The notes below the pieces were generated by a model. That model made no database searches. It worked only from the letters and a program-made list of their open reading frames with translations, and was not told where the DNA came from. 64,000 bases of DNA. Origin: Gnetum montanum (lineage: Eukaryota; Streptophyta; Gnetopsida; Gnetales; Gnetaceae). The DNA is taken from NCBI GenBank assembly GCA_015680685.1, contig MNCI01000952.1, positions 1,235,304 to 1,299,303 of the forward strand, read 5' to 3'. Of this stretch, positions 1-11,176 are shown piece after piece (within the stretch, counting starts at the first letter, position 1; the number at the start of each line of letters is the position of its first letter). The position numbers were made by a program, and so were the translations under genes.

Positions 1-385
1 ACACCGCGCTATGAAAGCAATAAATAACATGAAATAAATAACAATAAATAAACTAAGTGAATGTTGCAATGATGAAGTAATCTCAATCTTTATTGCCGGT
101 CATGTGCGTGTCCAAGTACGGCACACTCGAATAAAGACATCGTACAATCACATTCACCACACTGCGGGTAGACACGGGAAAATTCTAACTCTGGAGGGAT
201 CAAATTGCCAAAGCTTCGCTACACTAAAATTGGGATCTCAAATAAGGGAGAGCCGCCTCTTATTTATAGAAATTGCGGCTGACTGTGATATCGCGTACGC
301 GATATCGCAGGGAAGGACGTGATATCACCTACACGATATCGCGGGGGATGCGATATCGAGTCGGCTGCGATACCGCGTCTCATCA
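1..385 (-). mobile_element. Partial LTR of the GATATC family (Athila-like)
   Basis: The stretch matches the right part of the LTRs at 12998-13890 and 6488-7447, including the block with ATGAAAGCAATAAATAAC and the block with AATGATGAAGTAATCTC. On the minus strand it has a TATAAATA box (about 260-268) and then an array of GATATC motifs up to the terminal CATCA at 385. No polypurine tract follows at 386, so 385 is an outer boundary. It is therefore either the 5' LTR of a minus-strand element running off the left edge, or a solo LTR. The first half of the LTR is missing or off-window. Confidence 0.75.
287..306. repeat. 20-bp perfect palindrome in LTR promoter
   Basis: The sequence GATATCGCGTACGCGATATC equals its own reverse complement. 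It lies a few tens of bases upstream of the minus-strand TATAAATA box, within an array of further GATATC copies (about 325-358). It is the clearest example of the motif that marks this LTR family. Confidence 0.9.
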
Positions 386-2158
386 CAAGGCTTTAGCTAA
401 GGAATAATCACATCTAGGTTGATATTAATATGACAACATATTAAATCATGACCTAATGCTAAGTGTGAGAATGTTAATATGAAAACTTACAGACGTGCTT
501 TGAATTGCTTTATCTTCTCTAGTGAGATTTACTAAGTTTTCAATCATTGTATCCCTCTCAAAAATACCATCCCTACTCTTTTGAATTTTCAAGAACTACT
601 TTAGAAAATTTTATATGTTCTATTTTTACTAGTTTTTGTGGAAATTTGAAACTCAAAATTTTAATAGTTATTGTAAAATATATAAAATAAATAAATAATT
701 TTTTGTTAAGTTCCTTTGTAAGTTCAATATAATACCAAGATGTGCTTAGTTTTAGTAAAGCTCTAGGCTAAAAATATCTAGTCATATGGATTACCAGATT
801 ATATTATATAATTTATTTTCTTAGAAAATCGTATGAAATAACTATATAAGGAAAGTATACCAACTTTCATGTATATCTACAGTGAAGAAAAATCTAAAAT
901 TATAGCCCTTGTCAATCTTTGTGAAATAAATGGTTTAATTCTAACTGGACCCAATTTGTGAAATGAATAGTAGGATTCTAGCTAGACTCACCAAATTCAC
1001 CCACATGTTTAGTTTTTGGTTCTTAGGTATAACCACCTCAAATTCACCAAAGTTTCATGAATCTTTTCAATGCCATATCAATTTTGGCAAATTCAAACAA
1101 CCAAGAAGAATTGTTCTAAGGTTGTTGTGACTTGTGGATGTAGTTTCCTATATTTGTAGACATGTTACATAATCATTAAAGATCATTAGATTACCACAGG
1201 TTAAAACTACAAGACATGGGTATTACATCAGGGCTACGTAATTCTTGTTTATTCCTAGAATTTCTAAGGCAAAAGTTATTTTTATTCTCATTAGGTCCTA
1301 AATAATCTATGTTTTCATATGATGTCATGCATGCTCATAACATGATGGATTAATTTCTATCCTCCTATGGCCATCCCTCCATGGCATGAACATCATGTTG
1401 ATGAAACTATGAACATGGAGAAACTTTAAAGTTATCCAAACAAAAAAATATTGAAATATAATTCAAACTTCATCAAAAAAATTTAGGTGTCATTTGTTTG
1501 GTCCATTTCTTTCCATTTGCATTCCTACTCAATGACATTGATGGCACAGTGGCCTAATCTCAAAATCTCTTACTCAGCAACTTTGCTTCAAGCTTTGGTG
1601 TAGGCATAGGGCTTAAACTCTCCTAGCATTAGCTGCATTCCAAGCTATTTGTGGCTATGGTTTTCTACTATTGTAAGTTTTTTCATTAATTTTTTTTGTT
1701 TTCTTTCATCTGCTATTTTGTTATAGATTTCAACATTTCTTGTTTGTTTTCTAGTTTAGTTAAGTATTATGGTTGCTGTTATAGTTGACATTGCATTATG
1801 TAGCCAAAAATATTGAGTTTTTTGGCATAATATCAAATTTTTAAAAGGTGTTCAAAGTGAGGCCAAAAATAATATCAAGTTTTATTTTTTTATTATTGTA
1901 AGTGTTTCCAACATTTGGGTATTTATTTTTGAAGGTTTCGTTGTTTTCTTAGCATTTCTTGCTAGAGATGATTTTTTTTCATTATACTCATTTCCAATTG
2001 AAAAAATTAGGATTGCATGTTTCATTATTTAGGTTGGGTAAATTTCATTTTCATTGTTATAGTTAACATTATGTTTTTAAGCCAACAGAAAGCATAACAT
2101 ATATATTTGTTTGGAATAGTTGTCAAGTAACTGTAGGAATGAAATTTTTCTTGAATTG
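386..2158. other. AT-rich stretch with no recognisable gene
   Basis: I see no long reading frame, LTR end or recognisable protein trace on either strand. It is AT-rich and has poly-T runs around 1690-1980. It may be old decayed repeat or part of the unit bounded by the direct repeats that follow. Confidence 0.5.
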
Positions 2159-2790
2159 AGTTCTTTATAATAAATTAAAGTCATTGTTTATGACATATAT
2201 GAAATGATTCTACTTAAAATAATTTATAATAAATTAAATTCATTGTGTATGAGCTGGGTGTGAAAGAAATGCAATTTGCATTTCATTGTAGTTCAGATGA
2301 GAGAAATATATTGAACAGTGCAAGGTCATGTGAGGCAAAAAGAGGGGAGTTGATAGTCTTAAAGTAAACATATTGTGATGTCCTACACTACACAAGACAT
2401 CACAGTTCTCAATTGAAAGTAAATTTCGATAGTGTGATGGGCTATGAGTTGCATGTTCATGTGCATAATAGAAAGAAAAGTGTTACATTTTGATTGGCTA
2501 CGAGTAGTAGCAATTCAACACCCAAATAGTGCAATAACAATGCATGTCACATGAAAATGCATTTGGTGTGCACTACAAGTTATGAACCATTGCAACACAT
2601 AGGATTTTGAGAAGAAGTATTTTGTGAGGACATGCGAGTTGTGGATTCTTGTAGTGGATAGAAAGTGAGTTGTTAATGAATGAAGACACCATATATTATC
2701 AACTTGGATTGTAAACTGTGCTCCCCACTATATCAATGAGGAATATAAACAACCTTTAACTCATTTATAATAAATTCAATTTTACTAATT
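2159..2790 (+). repeat. Left direct repeat (R1) of Ulp1-bearing unit
   Basis: The sequence from about 2247 to 2790 reappears in the same orientation at about 6200-7720, once the solo LTR is removed. Shared blocks include GCAAGGTCATG near 2319 and 6270, ACACCATATATTATCAA near 2687, and AACCTTTAACTCA near 2750. A short leading piece (about 2159-2210, with TCATTGTTTATGACATAT) matches sequence just right of the second copy (about 7697-7735). The copies are diverged, so this is an old structure, perhaps LTRs of an unclassified element. The exact ends are not clear. Confidence 0.6.
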
Positions 2791-3663
2791 TATCTACACT
2801 AAATGCATTTGGATAGTAAAGAAGTTATAAACATGATATTTATTCTTGTAAATGCAACCTCAGGAACAATGACATCTCAAAAGATTACTTAAACACTTAT
2901 AAAAGCATTAATCATTGCAAAATGTAAGTTTTGATGTTGTTGCCTATTTTCTCCAGTCACCAAAATTTCACAGGGTAAGCAAATGCTTAATTTTCACCCC
3001 ATTTGAATAATAAGGATTAGGGTTTTATTTAAATTTGACATCATGTTCACTATTTAATTATTGTTAATCCATACATCATAAAATTTACTTGCTTACTTAC
3101 TCCTTGATTTAGTCATTGTTGTGTGAGTAGTTTTATTTTTTTATGCTTTATTAGAGAAGGTTCATTTCATTATTATTTCAGCACATCATGTATAATTTAT
3201 TATGATACATTAGTAAATATTACGAATGCTAAGATCATTCCCCATTTATGTTAATTTTATTGCAGGATTATTAGAGGAGGCTATTATTTTGTTTAAATTT
3301 TCTCTCATTGGGGAATATTGTTGAAGTTCTATATAAACATGGAGCTTATAAAAAAGGGATCTGCTACATGAGTACTTGTTATTCTTGATATGAAATCATC
3401 TCAGAATTGATTTTTATATATTTCTTAATTAAAGTATTTTGATTGATTTTATGGTAAAGTTTTATTTATTTCCATGAATTACAACTATTGACATTGTCTG
3501 TGAACATAATCTTCAAACAATTTTAGAATTGCCAGAAATGTCTATCCTTTCCCAAAAATTGAAGAAAATTGGAATTTATCACTAGATGACAATGGATGAA
3601 AGTTATGATAAGAATGTTTTTTATATATTTTATGAATGGTTTATTCAAAGTGTATTCATTGCA

Positions 3664-5640
3664 GAAGTACTTTATAGGCTATCGTTCAAGGACAAAATTT
3701 CACCTTCAATGTTCATGACATTGTAGATGTTATACAAGTTCCATGTGATAAAGAGAGAATGAATCATCTAATCCAGTTTGCTCAAAAATTTGATAAGAAA
3801 GAGGATATTGCTACTGTTTTTTCAAAGATATTGTTACTCTTCAAATTTATGTAGTGGTCTTTATTTCCAATGAAAGCACCCAATGCCAAGATCTCTAATA
3901 ATGTAATTTCACTCATGTGCGAATTGGATAATAATGTAAGTGTTTCATTTGATTTTCCAATGACTATAATGTGTAAAATAAAGAGGCAAGAAAGGTTATG
4001 GTAGCTACATGATGTGAAAGAGTTTCTTGGCTTTTTGATTATAGTAACAAATTTATTATTGAAAATAATGTTCATTGCTATCCAACTTCATGAAATAGTA
4101 AATTTGGATGCTACAAGAAAATTTCAAGAGTACATCAATGTCCAAGGAGGGTGAAATCTTCTATTTTATGAAAGAGCATGCTAGCCAAGCTACTGATGAA
4201 GGTTGCCAACATGAAAAATGCTCTCACCAATCCATCGAGGATAAGTTGGAACATGTGATTGACACATTAAATAATTATTGTCAAAGCAATGCAGCACTTT
4301 GAAATGTTATGGAGGAGTTGAAATTAGATAGGTCTCATTTGATAGAAGAAAACATCTAATTAAAGGCCAAAATCAAGAATTACGTAGCTAAAGAAAATAG
4401 TTTTAATCAAAAGTTGATTGTATAGAATGAAAAAATGGCCAACCAAATATTCACACTAAATAAAGAAATTATCTCATTAAAAAATGTAGTAGTCATCATT
4501 TATGATCATAGAGACATTAATGCCAACATGAGAAATACTATTAGAGGTTTGTGTCATGTTATAATACCTTGTAGTTTTAATACTTTATTCATATCTTTTG
4601 AAAAATTTAAGGGTCTTTGTATTGTACATGTACTTAATAGAAATGACTGATATGCTAGATATTAAAGCTGTTAGAAGATTATTTGATTCAGCTGAAGGAG
4701 ATAACAAACAAGTATTTGAACAAGATCATCCAAATAAAGGAACACGTATGTACACTTCTTTGAATCACTTATGTGTACATCATGTACTTGAAGCAACTTT
4801 AGAAATCCATTGTTGATTGGCAAGCTTCAGTAAAGTATTTCTTATTTAATAATATGTTGCAAGAATTTGCAAAGTCCCTTGAGAGTCATATGCAACAAAG
4901 CCAAAAGAACCTATTGACACATACAGTAAAGAAACCCACAAAAGGACATGTCATCAATGTTGAAAGTGATACATTGGTTGAAGAAGAGCTTGATGAATTG
5001 GTGGCAGAGAGTGATTTTATTAAAGAGGTTAGAAAAATTTACTAGGATGAGTTTCTTGAAATAAGACAACCATTATTTTACCATCCATTCAATACTAGTG
5101 GGCATTGGGTGCTTGTGGTTGTAGACACATCTATAAAAGAATGTATGTGTATGATTCCTTACATTCTTTTCAACATGTTGCTACTATTCAAAATTTAGTG
5201 TTAAAATTTGTTGAATTTTTATTCAAAGGTGATTCTTCAATGAGTGAGAGCAGAATTGAGATGAAGTATCTTGCTTGAAGTGTAAGAAGTTACCTTCAAA
5301 ATGGAGTACAATGGCTATGCAAGATATTCCTACCCAAGAAAATGGATATGACTACGACATGTATACAAACAATAATGTACTTGCATCATTGTTTATTTGG
5401 AAAAGACTTAAATTTCACTAGTGAGTTTGTTTTCATGTATTGAAATATCATGATACGAGAAATTATTAGTTCAATTCTTGAGAAACCTTGGAAAAAAATA
5501 TGTGTGTAGCATATTATGAGTGAGGATTTTAGTGAGCATGGTCCTTTTCCAGTTTTTGATGTAACTAAACTACAATGATGTAAAAGCCAGATTTCCATGT
5601 TCAATGATAGGAAAATTTTGTGTACATGGGACAACAATGT
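3664..5640 (+). pseudogene. Decayed Ulp1-like (C48) protease reading frame from a transposable element
   Basis: Ulp1/SENP-type cysteine proteases process SUMO or related modifiers. Plant transposable elements often carry relatives of this domain. Conceptual reading in changing frames shows an N-terminal part (about 3700-4080), a Gln/Lys-rich middle (4108-5045), then the protease signature. The catalytic His lies in GHWVLVVVDT (His codon 5103-5105). The Asp lies in MYVYDSL (codon 5153-5155), reached after a one-base frameshift near 5139. The block that is normally GYDCG reads GYDYD at 5347-5358, so the catalytic Cys and the next Gly are both lost. Many stops break the frame. It sits between direct repeats R1 and R2, so it is probably internal coding sequence of that unit. 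The protease call is firm from motif order; the element type is not. Confidence 0.7.
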
Positions 5641-6487
5641 ATTTATTTTAGAGTTTCTGATAGGAAATATATATGATTTTTTCTTTTTTTAATATAGTGG
5701 TTATTATCTTTTGAAATCTAAAAGGTAGAATCTATAATATTTAAGGTTCCATATGTATTGAAAATATCCTTCCCATCAAATAAACAAGTTTGCATAATAT
5801 CGATAAAAAATATTTCTTTGATAGGCTCCTTTCAGTAAGTTGGTTAATTATAAAGTGTTAATTAATTTTATATCTATCATATAACCTTTGCTAATAAACT
5901 GCAAATTTATGCATATCATAGTTCTTTGATAGTGAAGAAATTGCAAACCCATGCGATTAGTAGTCTTTTGCAGTACATTAAGATTGAGTATATGCATTAG
6001 TTATCAAACATTGTAAATGGTAGCAACACAATAATCAAAAATTGTGAGTTGAATGCGATGCACATGCCATCACAAGTTGCCAAATCAACAATGTGATGTC
6101 ATGTGAGTCACGAAATTAAGGAGGACTATGAAGATAGTGTTACTCACATGTACACAGTGTTAAGTTTTAAAATGCGATGTTCCATGACTTGTAGAGAAAT
6201 GTATGGGTGCAAGAAAAATGCAATTCACATTTCATTGTAGTTCAAAATAGAGAGCTATTTTGAATAGTGCAAGGTCATGCGAGGGGCAGAGAGTGGAGTT
6301 GACAATTTAAAAGCAAAGATATTGCAATGTCCTATGATGTGTAGGACATCATAATTCACAATAGTAAGCTAATTTTCATAGTATAACTAGCTACATGTCA
6401 CATGACATTGTAGTTCATAACAAAAAGAAAATTTTGATAGTGTGATTGGCTATGATCCACAAGTATGTGGTGGTTTTTCATTCAAAG

Positions 6488-6736
6488 TGATGAGTGGCGA
6501 GGTACCCATACACTCAACCATACAAATACGAGCATTCGCACATGATTTGGTGGAACTCCGCAGATGGGGTAGTGGTGGTATCTAGATAGTTACTCATTGA
6601 TCGTAATTCGCTATCTTCCCACTTGGACTAGTCTTTATGTTGTCACATATGGTTTAGTCCAGAGTGAGGTATATGATGTGGTTCTAAACTAGTGCTACTC
6701 CTAGAGGCAATGCAAAATAACTTTAATTGGACTAAG

Positions 6737-6771
<35 letters not shown>

Positions 6772-7447
6772 CTAACTACATGGAAATGGGAGGATAGAAT
6801 CTAAGCTAGCCTATGTGTGATAAGCATCCACCCTTAATCATCCATACACCTCTTGGACCTCATGTACTACCACTAGGATTACCAAGCACATGTCCTAGGT
6901 ACGCTACTGGGATACCAAGTAGTCACACTTAAATGCTCGTGATTAAGTCGTACTCATTCCACGTTTACTAACAGGGATAGGAGATGAGGGTAGAGAAATA
7001 TTAATTATGAAAGCAATAAATAACAATTAAAATTAAGTGAATGCTACAATGATGAAGTAATCTTGATATTTATTGCCAGTCATGTGTGTGTCCAAGTACA
7101 TCACACTCAAATAAAGGTTTCATAGAATTACAATCATCACATTGCGGGCATTCACCAAGGAAAGGGTTGAGAGGAAAAAATGATAAAAAGATCCTACTCT
7201 AACACTAACTTCCTATTACTTTCCCATACATCCAATTGTGTATTTATAGGCTCACATAGGAACCACGATATCAGGTATCCGATATTGCTTGTCAGGCCAT
7301 AATATCGCGTACCCGATATCGAGGGTTCGGTATCAGGACTCATTAGATATCAGGGGTCCGATATCAGCACTTGGTTAACAAGGGTTCGATATCGACACCT
7401 AGTTAACAAGGGCCTGATATCAGCACTTGATAAACCACAATTCATCA
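6488..7447 (-). mobile_element. Solo LTR, GATATC family
   Basis: It starts TGATGAGTGGCGAGG and ends TTCATCA, giving TG...CA ends and 960 bp. The flanks CAAAG (6483-6487) and TAAAG (7448-7452) are a five-base target duplication with one C/T difference. No internal sequence follows, so it is a solo LTR left by recombination. Orientation is taken from the minus-strand TATAAATA box near 7233-7241 and from full elements of the family. The U3 between that box and 7447 holds about nine GATATC-like motifs, more than any other copy here. Confidence 0.9.
6738..6770. repeat. (GA)n microsatellite inside the solo LTR
   Basis: A run of about 16 AG units lies in the long R-U5 part of the LTR. Related LTRs have only short GA-rich tracts at this place, so the run expanded locally. 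Confidence 0.95.
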
Positions 7448-7883
7448 TAAAGGAAAAAATGCGACTAAAATGCATGTTGCATTATAGTGCATTATTATTG
7501 TGTGCTATAGGTTGCAAACCAGTGAAAAATGCAGGATTCCAAAGAAAAGTATTCTACAAGGACATGCAAGTCACATGTTCTTGTAGTTTTTTGAAAGATT
7601 ATTGTTAATAAATAGAGATACCATATATTATCAATTTGGTCTGGTAATTGTGCTTCCAACTTTACTAATGAGAAATATGAACAACCTTTAACTCAGTTAC
7701 AATAAAGTAAATTCATTGTTTATGACATATGTAGAATGATTCCAATAGAAAAAATGAATATTAGGGAATGAAGAAATGGTCAAAGTATTAATATTTAATT
7801 ACCTCTCATTAGATTATTCTATACAAAAATCAAGCATCAAATAACAAAAAAGCATGAAAAAGAGTCAAGCATGACTCTATCAA

Positions 7884-8690
7884 CTATGATAAAAACCATA
7901 ACAATGTACATGGTTTTGAAAAAAAAACAAAAAAAGAGTCAACCATGACACTATTTAGCATCCTCCACATGGGTATCTCCTCTATTACTTCTATAGTCGT
8001 AGTGTCAATAAAATCATCCTTAGTGACTATATCATCAACATGCTCAATAGGCTTATCTGCCATTTGAGCCATATATGATGGTCTTGCCTCTGCTCTAGGT
8101 TGTAGTGTGGTCATGGCCATCAACTCAGGATCAGGAATGTCCTCCATCACATCCCCTAAACAATGATTCCACACAATGTCCTCAACTTCTCAAATGTATA
8201 TTTAGCTATTGTTTCTAAATTGATGGTAATATGGATCTATCTTCTCTCCACATGGCCAAAATGTTGATGCATCTTAGACTTGAATGCATTAATCCTCATA
8301 GAAAGACCATCCATGCATGTTGTTATCCTATCCTCCATTGCCTCCAAGTATGAAAAAATGGTAGTGCCATCTCCAAACTATTGATGTTGCTGTAGATGAA
8401 CATAGATAGCACATAGTTGATCAACTTCACCATACTACTAATCCCATCTAGACTTGGCACCATCCCATGGCACTCAAGGATCAGGGAGCCATACCAAATC
8501 ATTAAAACAAGTCTTATGGATCCATTGAGTATAAAAGGCACATCCCAAATGAGGTAGTTGATCCTCACTAAACACCTACAATTTCTTAGCATCAAGATCA
8601 GAAGGTGGGATCTTCCAATGCCTAAAAAGAGCATATGCAACTCAAGAAAATGGAACTATCAATGCATAAGAGACATTTTGCATACACATA
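7884..8690 (-). pseudogene. Decayed minus-strand reading frame, element-derived
   Basis: Read on the minus strand with frame changes, this gives protein-like text: KHWKIPPSDLDAKK, then DQLPHLGCAFYTQWIHK, then VDQLCAIYVHLQQHQ, then EAMEDRITTCMDGLSMRI, ending with an acidic Thr/Ile-rich tail. Most interruptions are TAG where CAG (Gln) fits. The coil-like Gln-rich part resembles in style the C-terminal parts of plant retroelement extra reading frames, but I cannot name a family. It borders the Ulp1 unit and could belong to it or to a separate insertion. No start or splice sites are convincing. Confidence 0.4.
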
Positions 8691-8699
8691 GGATTTTAA

Positions 8700-10070
8700 A
8701 GAAATAATTTATTACCATGGCATCACATAGGATATCCATGCTTTGCTAATAGAAAAAAATCCCATTTATTCATAAACTTCTAAATATGTTAGCTATATTT
8801 GAAGTTGAAAAAATATCATAATTAATAGGGATGATAATAAAGATTGAAATAGTATCACAACAAGAATAACAAGTTTTGAGTCATGGAGTCTGATTTTTTG
8901 ATTAGTTTACAATATAAATCTTTTAGTGTGTACTAAAAATAAACTTCTTTATGAAAAATTAATAAAATAGAGAAAATCAACACAATTCACATCAAAGTCT
9001 TGAAAGAAAAAATGTAATCAATCACTATCATCATGAATAAGAAAGTATATTGTATCAATGAGATTAGTAGATCAAATGGCATGTATCAAAACAAATATAA
9101 TTTCCTTTGTGAAATTATAAAACTGATCGTTTGTTACATACTAAACATGCTTCTTTTCTTTAAGGCTACTTATAGAAATTATCCATAGTGGAATAACAAA
9201 TAAGAGAATGTTCAGTTTTCATATCACAAAATGATGTAGATACAAGTAAACCAGTTCATAGACAGGATCCTAGTTATAATGCACAATTAGTTATGGAATA
9301 ATATGGAAAATATGAATATTCAAATGTATCATGACTATTGCAACCATTTTCATCCATGCTATTTACATTATGTATAAAATGAAAGGAATTCATGAAGGTA
9401 GAATTAGCAAAGTTGAAAGAACAAGGAAAATCAAACAACTATGTTTTGGTATTACAATGTTAGTGCAAGTTATAGAGCATTTTCGTTACAATTTGTTATG
9501 ACAATTCCTGGAGTTATATACTTGATATTTTTTGTTACTCCCTAATGGAATTATAAGACATGTTAAAACTCACAATGTAGAAACCATTACAATGCGTCAC
9601 ATTCTAAATTCATAAGTAAACTAGAATAAGGACTAATGTGCTAATCTTAGGGTAGAAAATTTGTATACACAAAATGCTTTTTTAGATTGAACAAATAATT
9701 TAAAGTAGAAAGTGCAAAAATTGAAATAGTGTTGTAATGCAATAAAAAAACATCAAAAAATATGGTAGTGTAGAGGCAAGCATAAATTTTATAGAAAAAC
9801 CTTAGGTATTTAACAGCGAAAATAATATTCAATCTAGTGAAGACCTAACTCAACAAAAATTCTATGTGTAAATAACTGTTAAGGGCCAAAACTAAGTAAT
9901 AAATGAGAATCACGCCAATGCACTAGAACAAACTATAGAAATTTAAATTGTTTCTTCATAATCCATCGCAAAAAACCCTAGTAGCCCATAACAAAGATGA
10001 CATTTCTTAAAAAGGGTACAAGTCTACTCACCTTGCCCTGATTATTGATATGGAGGATGAATTTTTGGAT
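8700..10070. other. AT-rich stretch with no recognisable gene
   Basis: I see no coding trace I can support. A good minus-strand splice-donor-like sequence (CAAGGTGAGT near 10030) lies next to the copia LTR end, but nothing else supports an exon there. Confidence 0.4.
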
Positions 10071-10726
10071 CATTGAAATGAGAGAGGGGGGGAGATGAAT
10101 AAGTTCCACAAATTCAAATTCTTTGAACAAAGCACACACACAAAATTTAATGTTGTTTCCCAACTTAGGTAGTCCACACTTAGAGCGTAGGTTACAAGCA
10201 TACCTCTAGACTTTGTTGCTCTCAAATGTGGTTTGAAGGGTACCAAACCTTGTATAATCCCTAAGCCCTGCTTCAAAGTGTTGTCATGCTGCATGAACCA
10301 CTCAACCCTGCAAGGTCTCATTAAGCTTAGAATGTGGTTTCCAGGCTTCCACAACCTTTACAATCTTAAGCTCTATTATGGAGTGTTGTGCTGCAACACC
10401 AACCACCTAATCCTATAAGATCCTAACAAGCTAAATTAAGATGCCTTTTCTCAAGAAGCACATAAACCCTACAAGGTCCAATGGAGAACAAAAATTACAA
10501 GGGATGAATGCAACTTATTTTTCTAATCCTTGCACTTTGAGTTACAACATAATTTATAATGAACAAATGATAATACGATGAGGAGCAATAGTGGTTACAA
10601 TGATTATACAATGATTGTACAAGAGCTTGCATGTTTCCTAATGAGAGTGATGTGTTCTTATAGTCACCATGTTTTCAAATCTATCTTGGAACCTATGTAA
10701 TAGCTAGCTAATGGTGGCTAATGGTC

Positions 10727-10935
10727 ATGGAAGATGTATTCTTCATGCCAGAGATGTCTTTCTATATTTTCCTCTATTCTAGGAAGACATCTCCACAAAG
10801 ACGTCTTTCAAAATTGCTCTCTATTCTAGGAAGACATCTTTGTTTGGTAAAGATGTCTTTGCCTAATGAAAGACATCTATTGTTTTGCAAAGACATCTTT
10901 GCCTATGCATCCTTCAATTTTTCCAAGATGTCTAC
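10727..10935 (-). promoter_or_regulatory. Array of AAGACATCTTT motifs in the copia LTR U3
   Basis: About ten copies of AAGACATCT / AGATGTCTT, in both orientations, are packed in 210 bp. Examples are AGGAAGACATCTTTG near 10829 and GTAAAGATGTCTTTG near 10849. The arms AAGA..TCTT are palindromic. The array lies upstream of the TATA-like box at 10654-10663. The same motif recurs at 21960-22130 inside the element. Confidence 0.75.
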
Positions 10936-11057
10936 TATTTCTTGGAGACCTCTTTCTTCACCTTTCTTTGCATGATGAATTCTTCATTCCTTGTTCATAG
11001 CCTTGCACTTCTGCAAACCTTCTTGTCTTGATCCAAGTTTTTTGTCTTGCATACATA

Positions 11058-11107
11058 ACACACACACACACACACACACAAACACACAAACACACACACA
11101 CACACAA
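11058..11107. repeat. (CA)n microsatellite in copia U3
   Basis: This is an interrupted run of CA units. A shorter run lies at the equivalent place in the truncated LTR copy (24239-24258), so the seed was ancestral and this copy expanded. Confidence 0.95.
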
Positions 11108-11160
11108 ATAACCTTGTCTTCCATTTTTCTTAATGTTTCGACATACCAAAATGTCCATAA

Positions 11161-11176
11161 TCTCCCCCTTTTTAGT
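11161..11176 (-). other. Copia polypurine tract
   Basis: The minus strand reads TAAAAAGGGGGAGAT just before the LTR start. This is the plus-strand priming site form usual in copia elements, and it fixes the element orientation. Confidence 0.8.

Larger units (their letters stand above)
6200..7745 (+). repeat. Right direct repeat (R2), split by solo LTR
   Basis: This is the second copy of R1, made of 6200-6487 plus 7448-7745. The junction across the inserted LTR reads straight through in R1 around 2490-2530. After the R1-homologous part, R2 continues into a piece (TCATTGTTTATGACATAT) that lies to the left of R1. Inside R2 there is a hairpin-forming inverted repeat near 6327-6350 (GTCCTA ... 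TAGGAC). Confidence 0.6.
10074..11159 (-). mobile_element. Copia 3' LTR
   Basis: The minus-strand LTR starts TATGGACATTTTGG directly after the polypurine tract and ends near CATCTCCCCCCCTCTCTCATTTCA, a C-rich end typical of SIRE/Tork LTRs (family knowledge). It is about 1.09 kb. A microsatellite (11058-11107), a motif array (10727-10935) and a TATA-like TATAAGA (10654-10663 in the complement) follow in transcription order. Confidence 0.75.
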
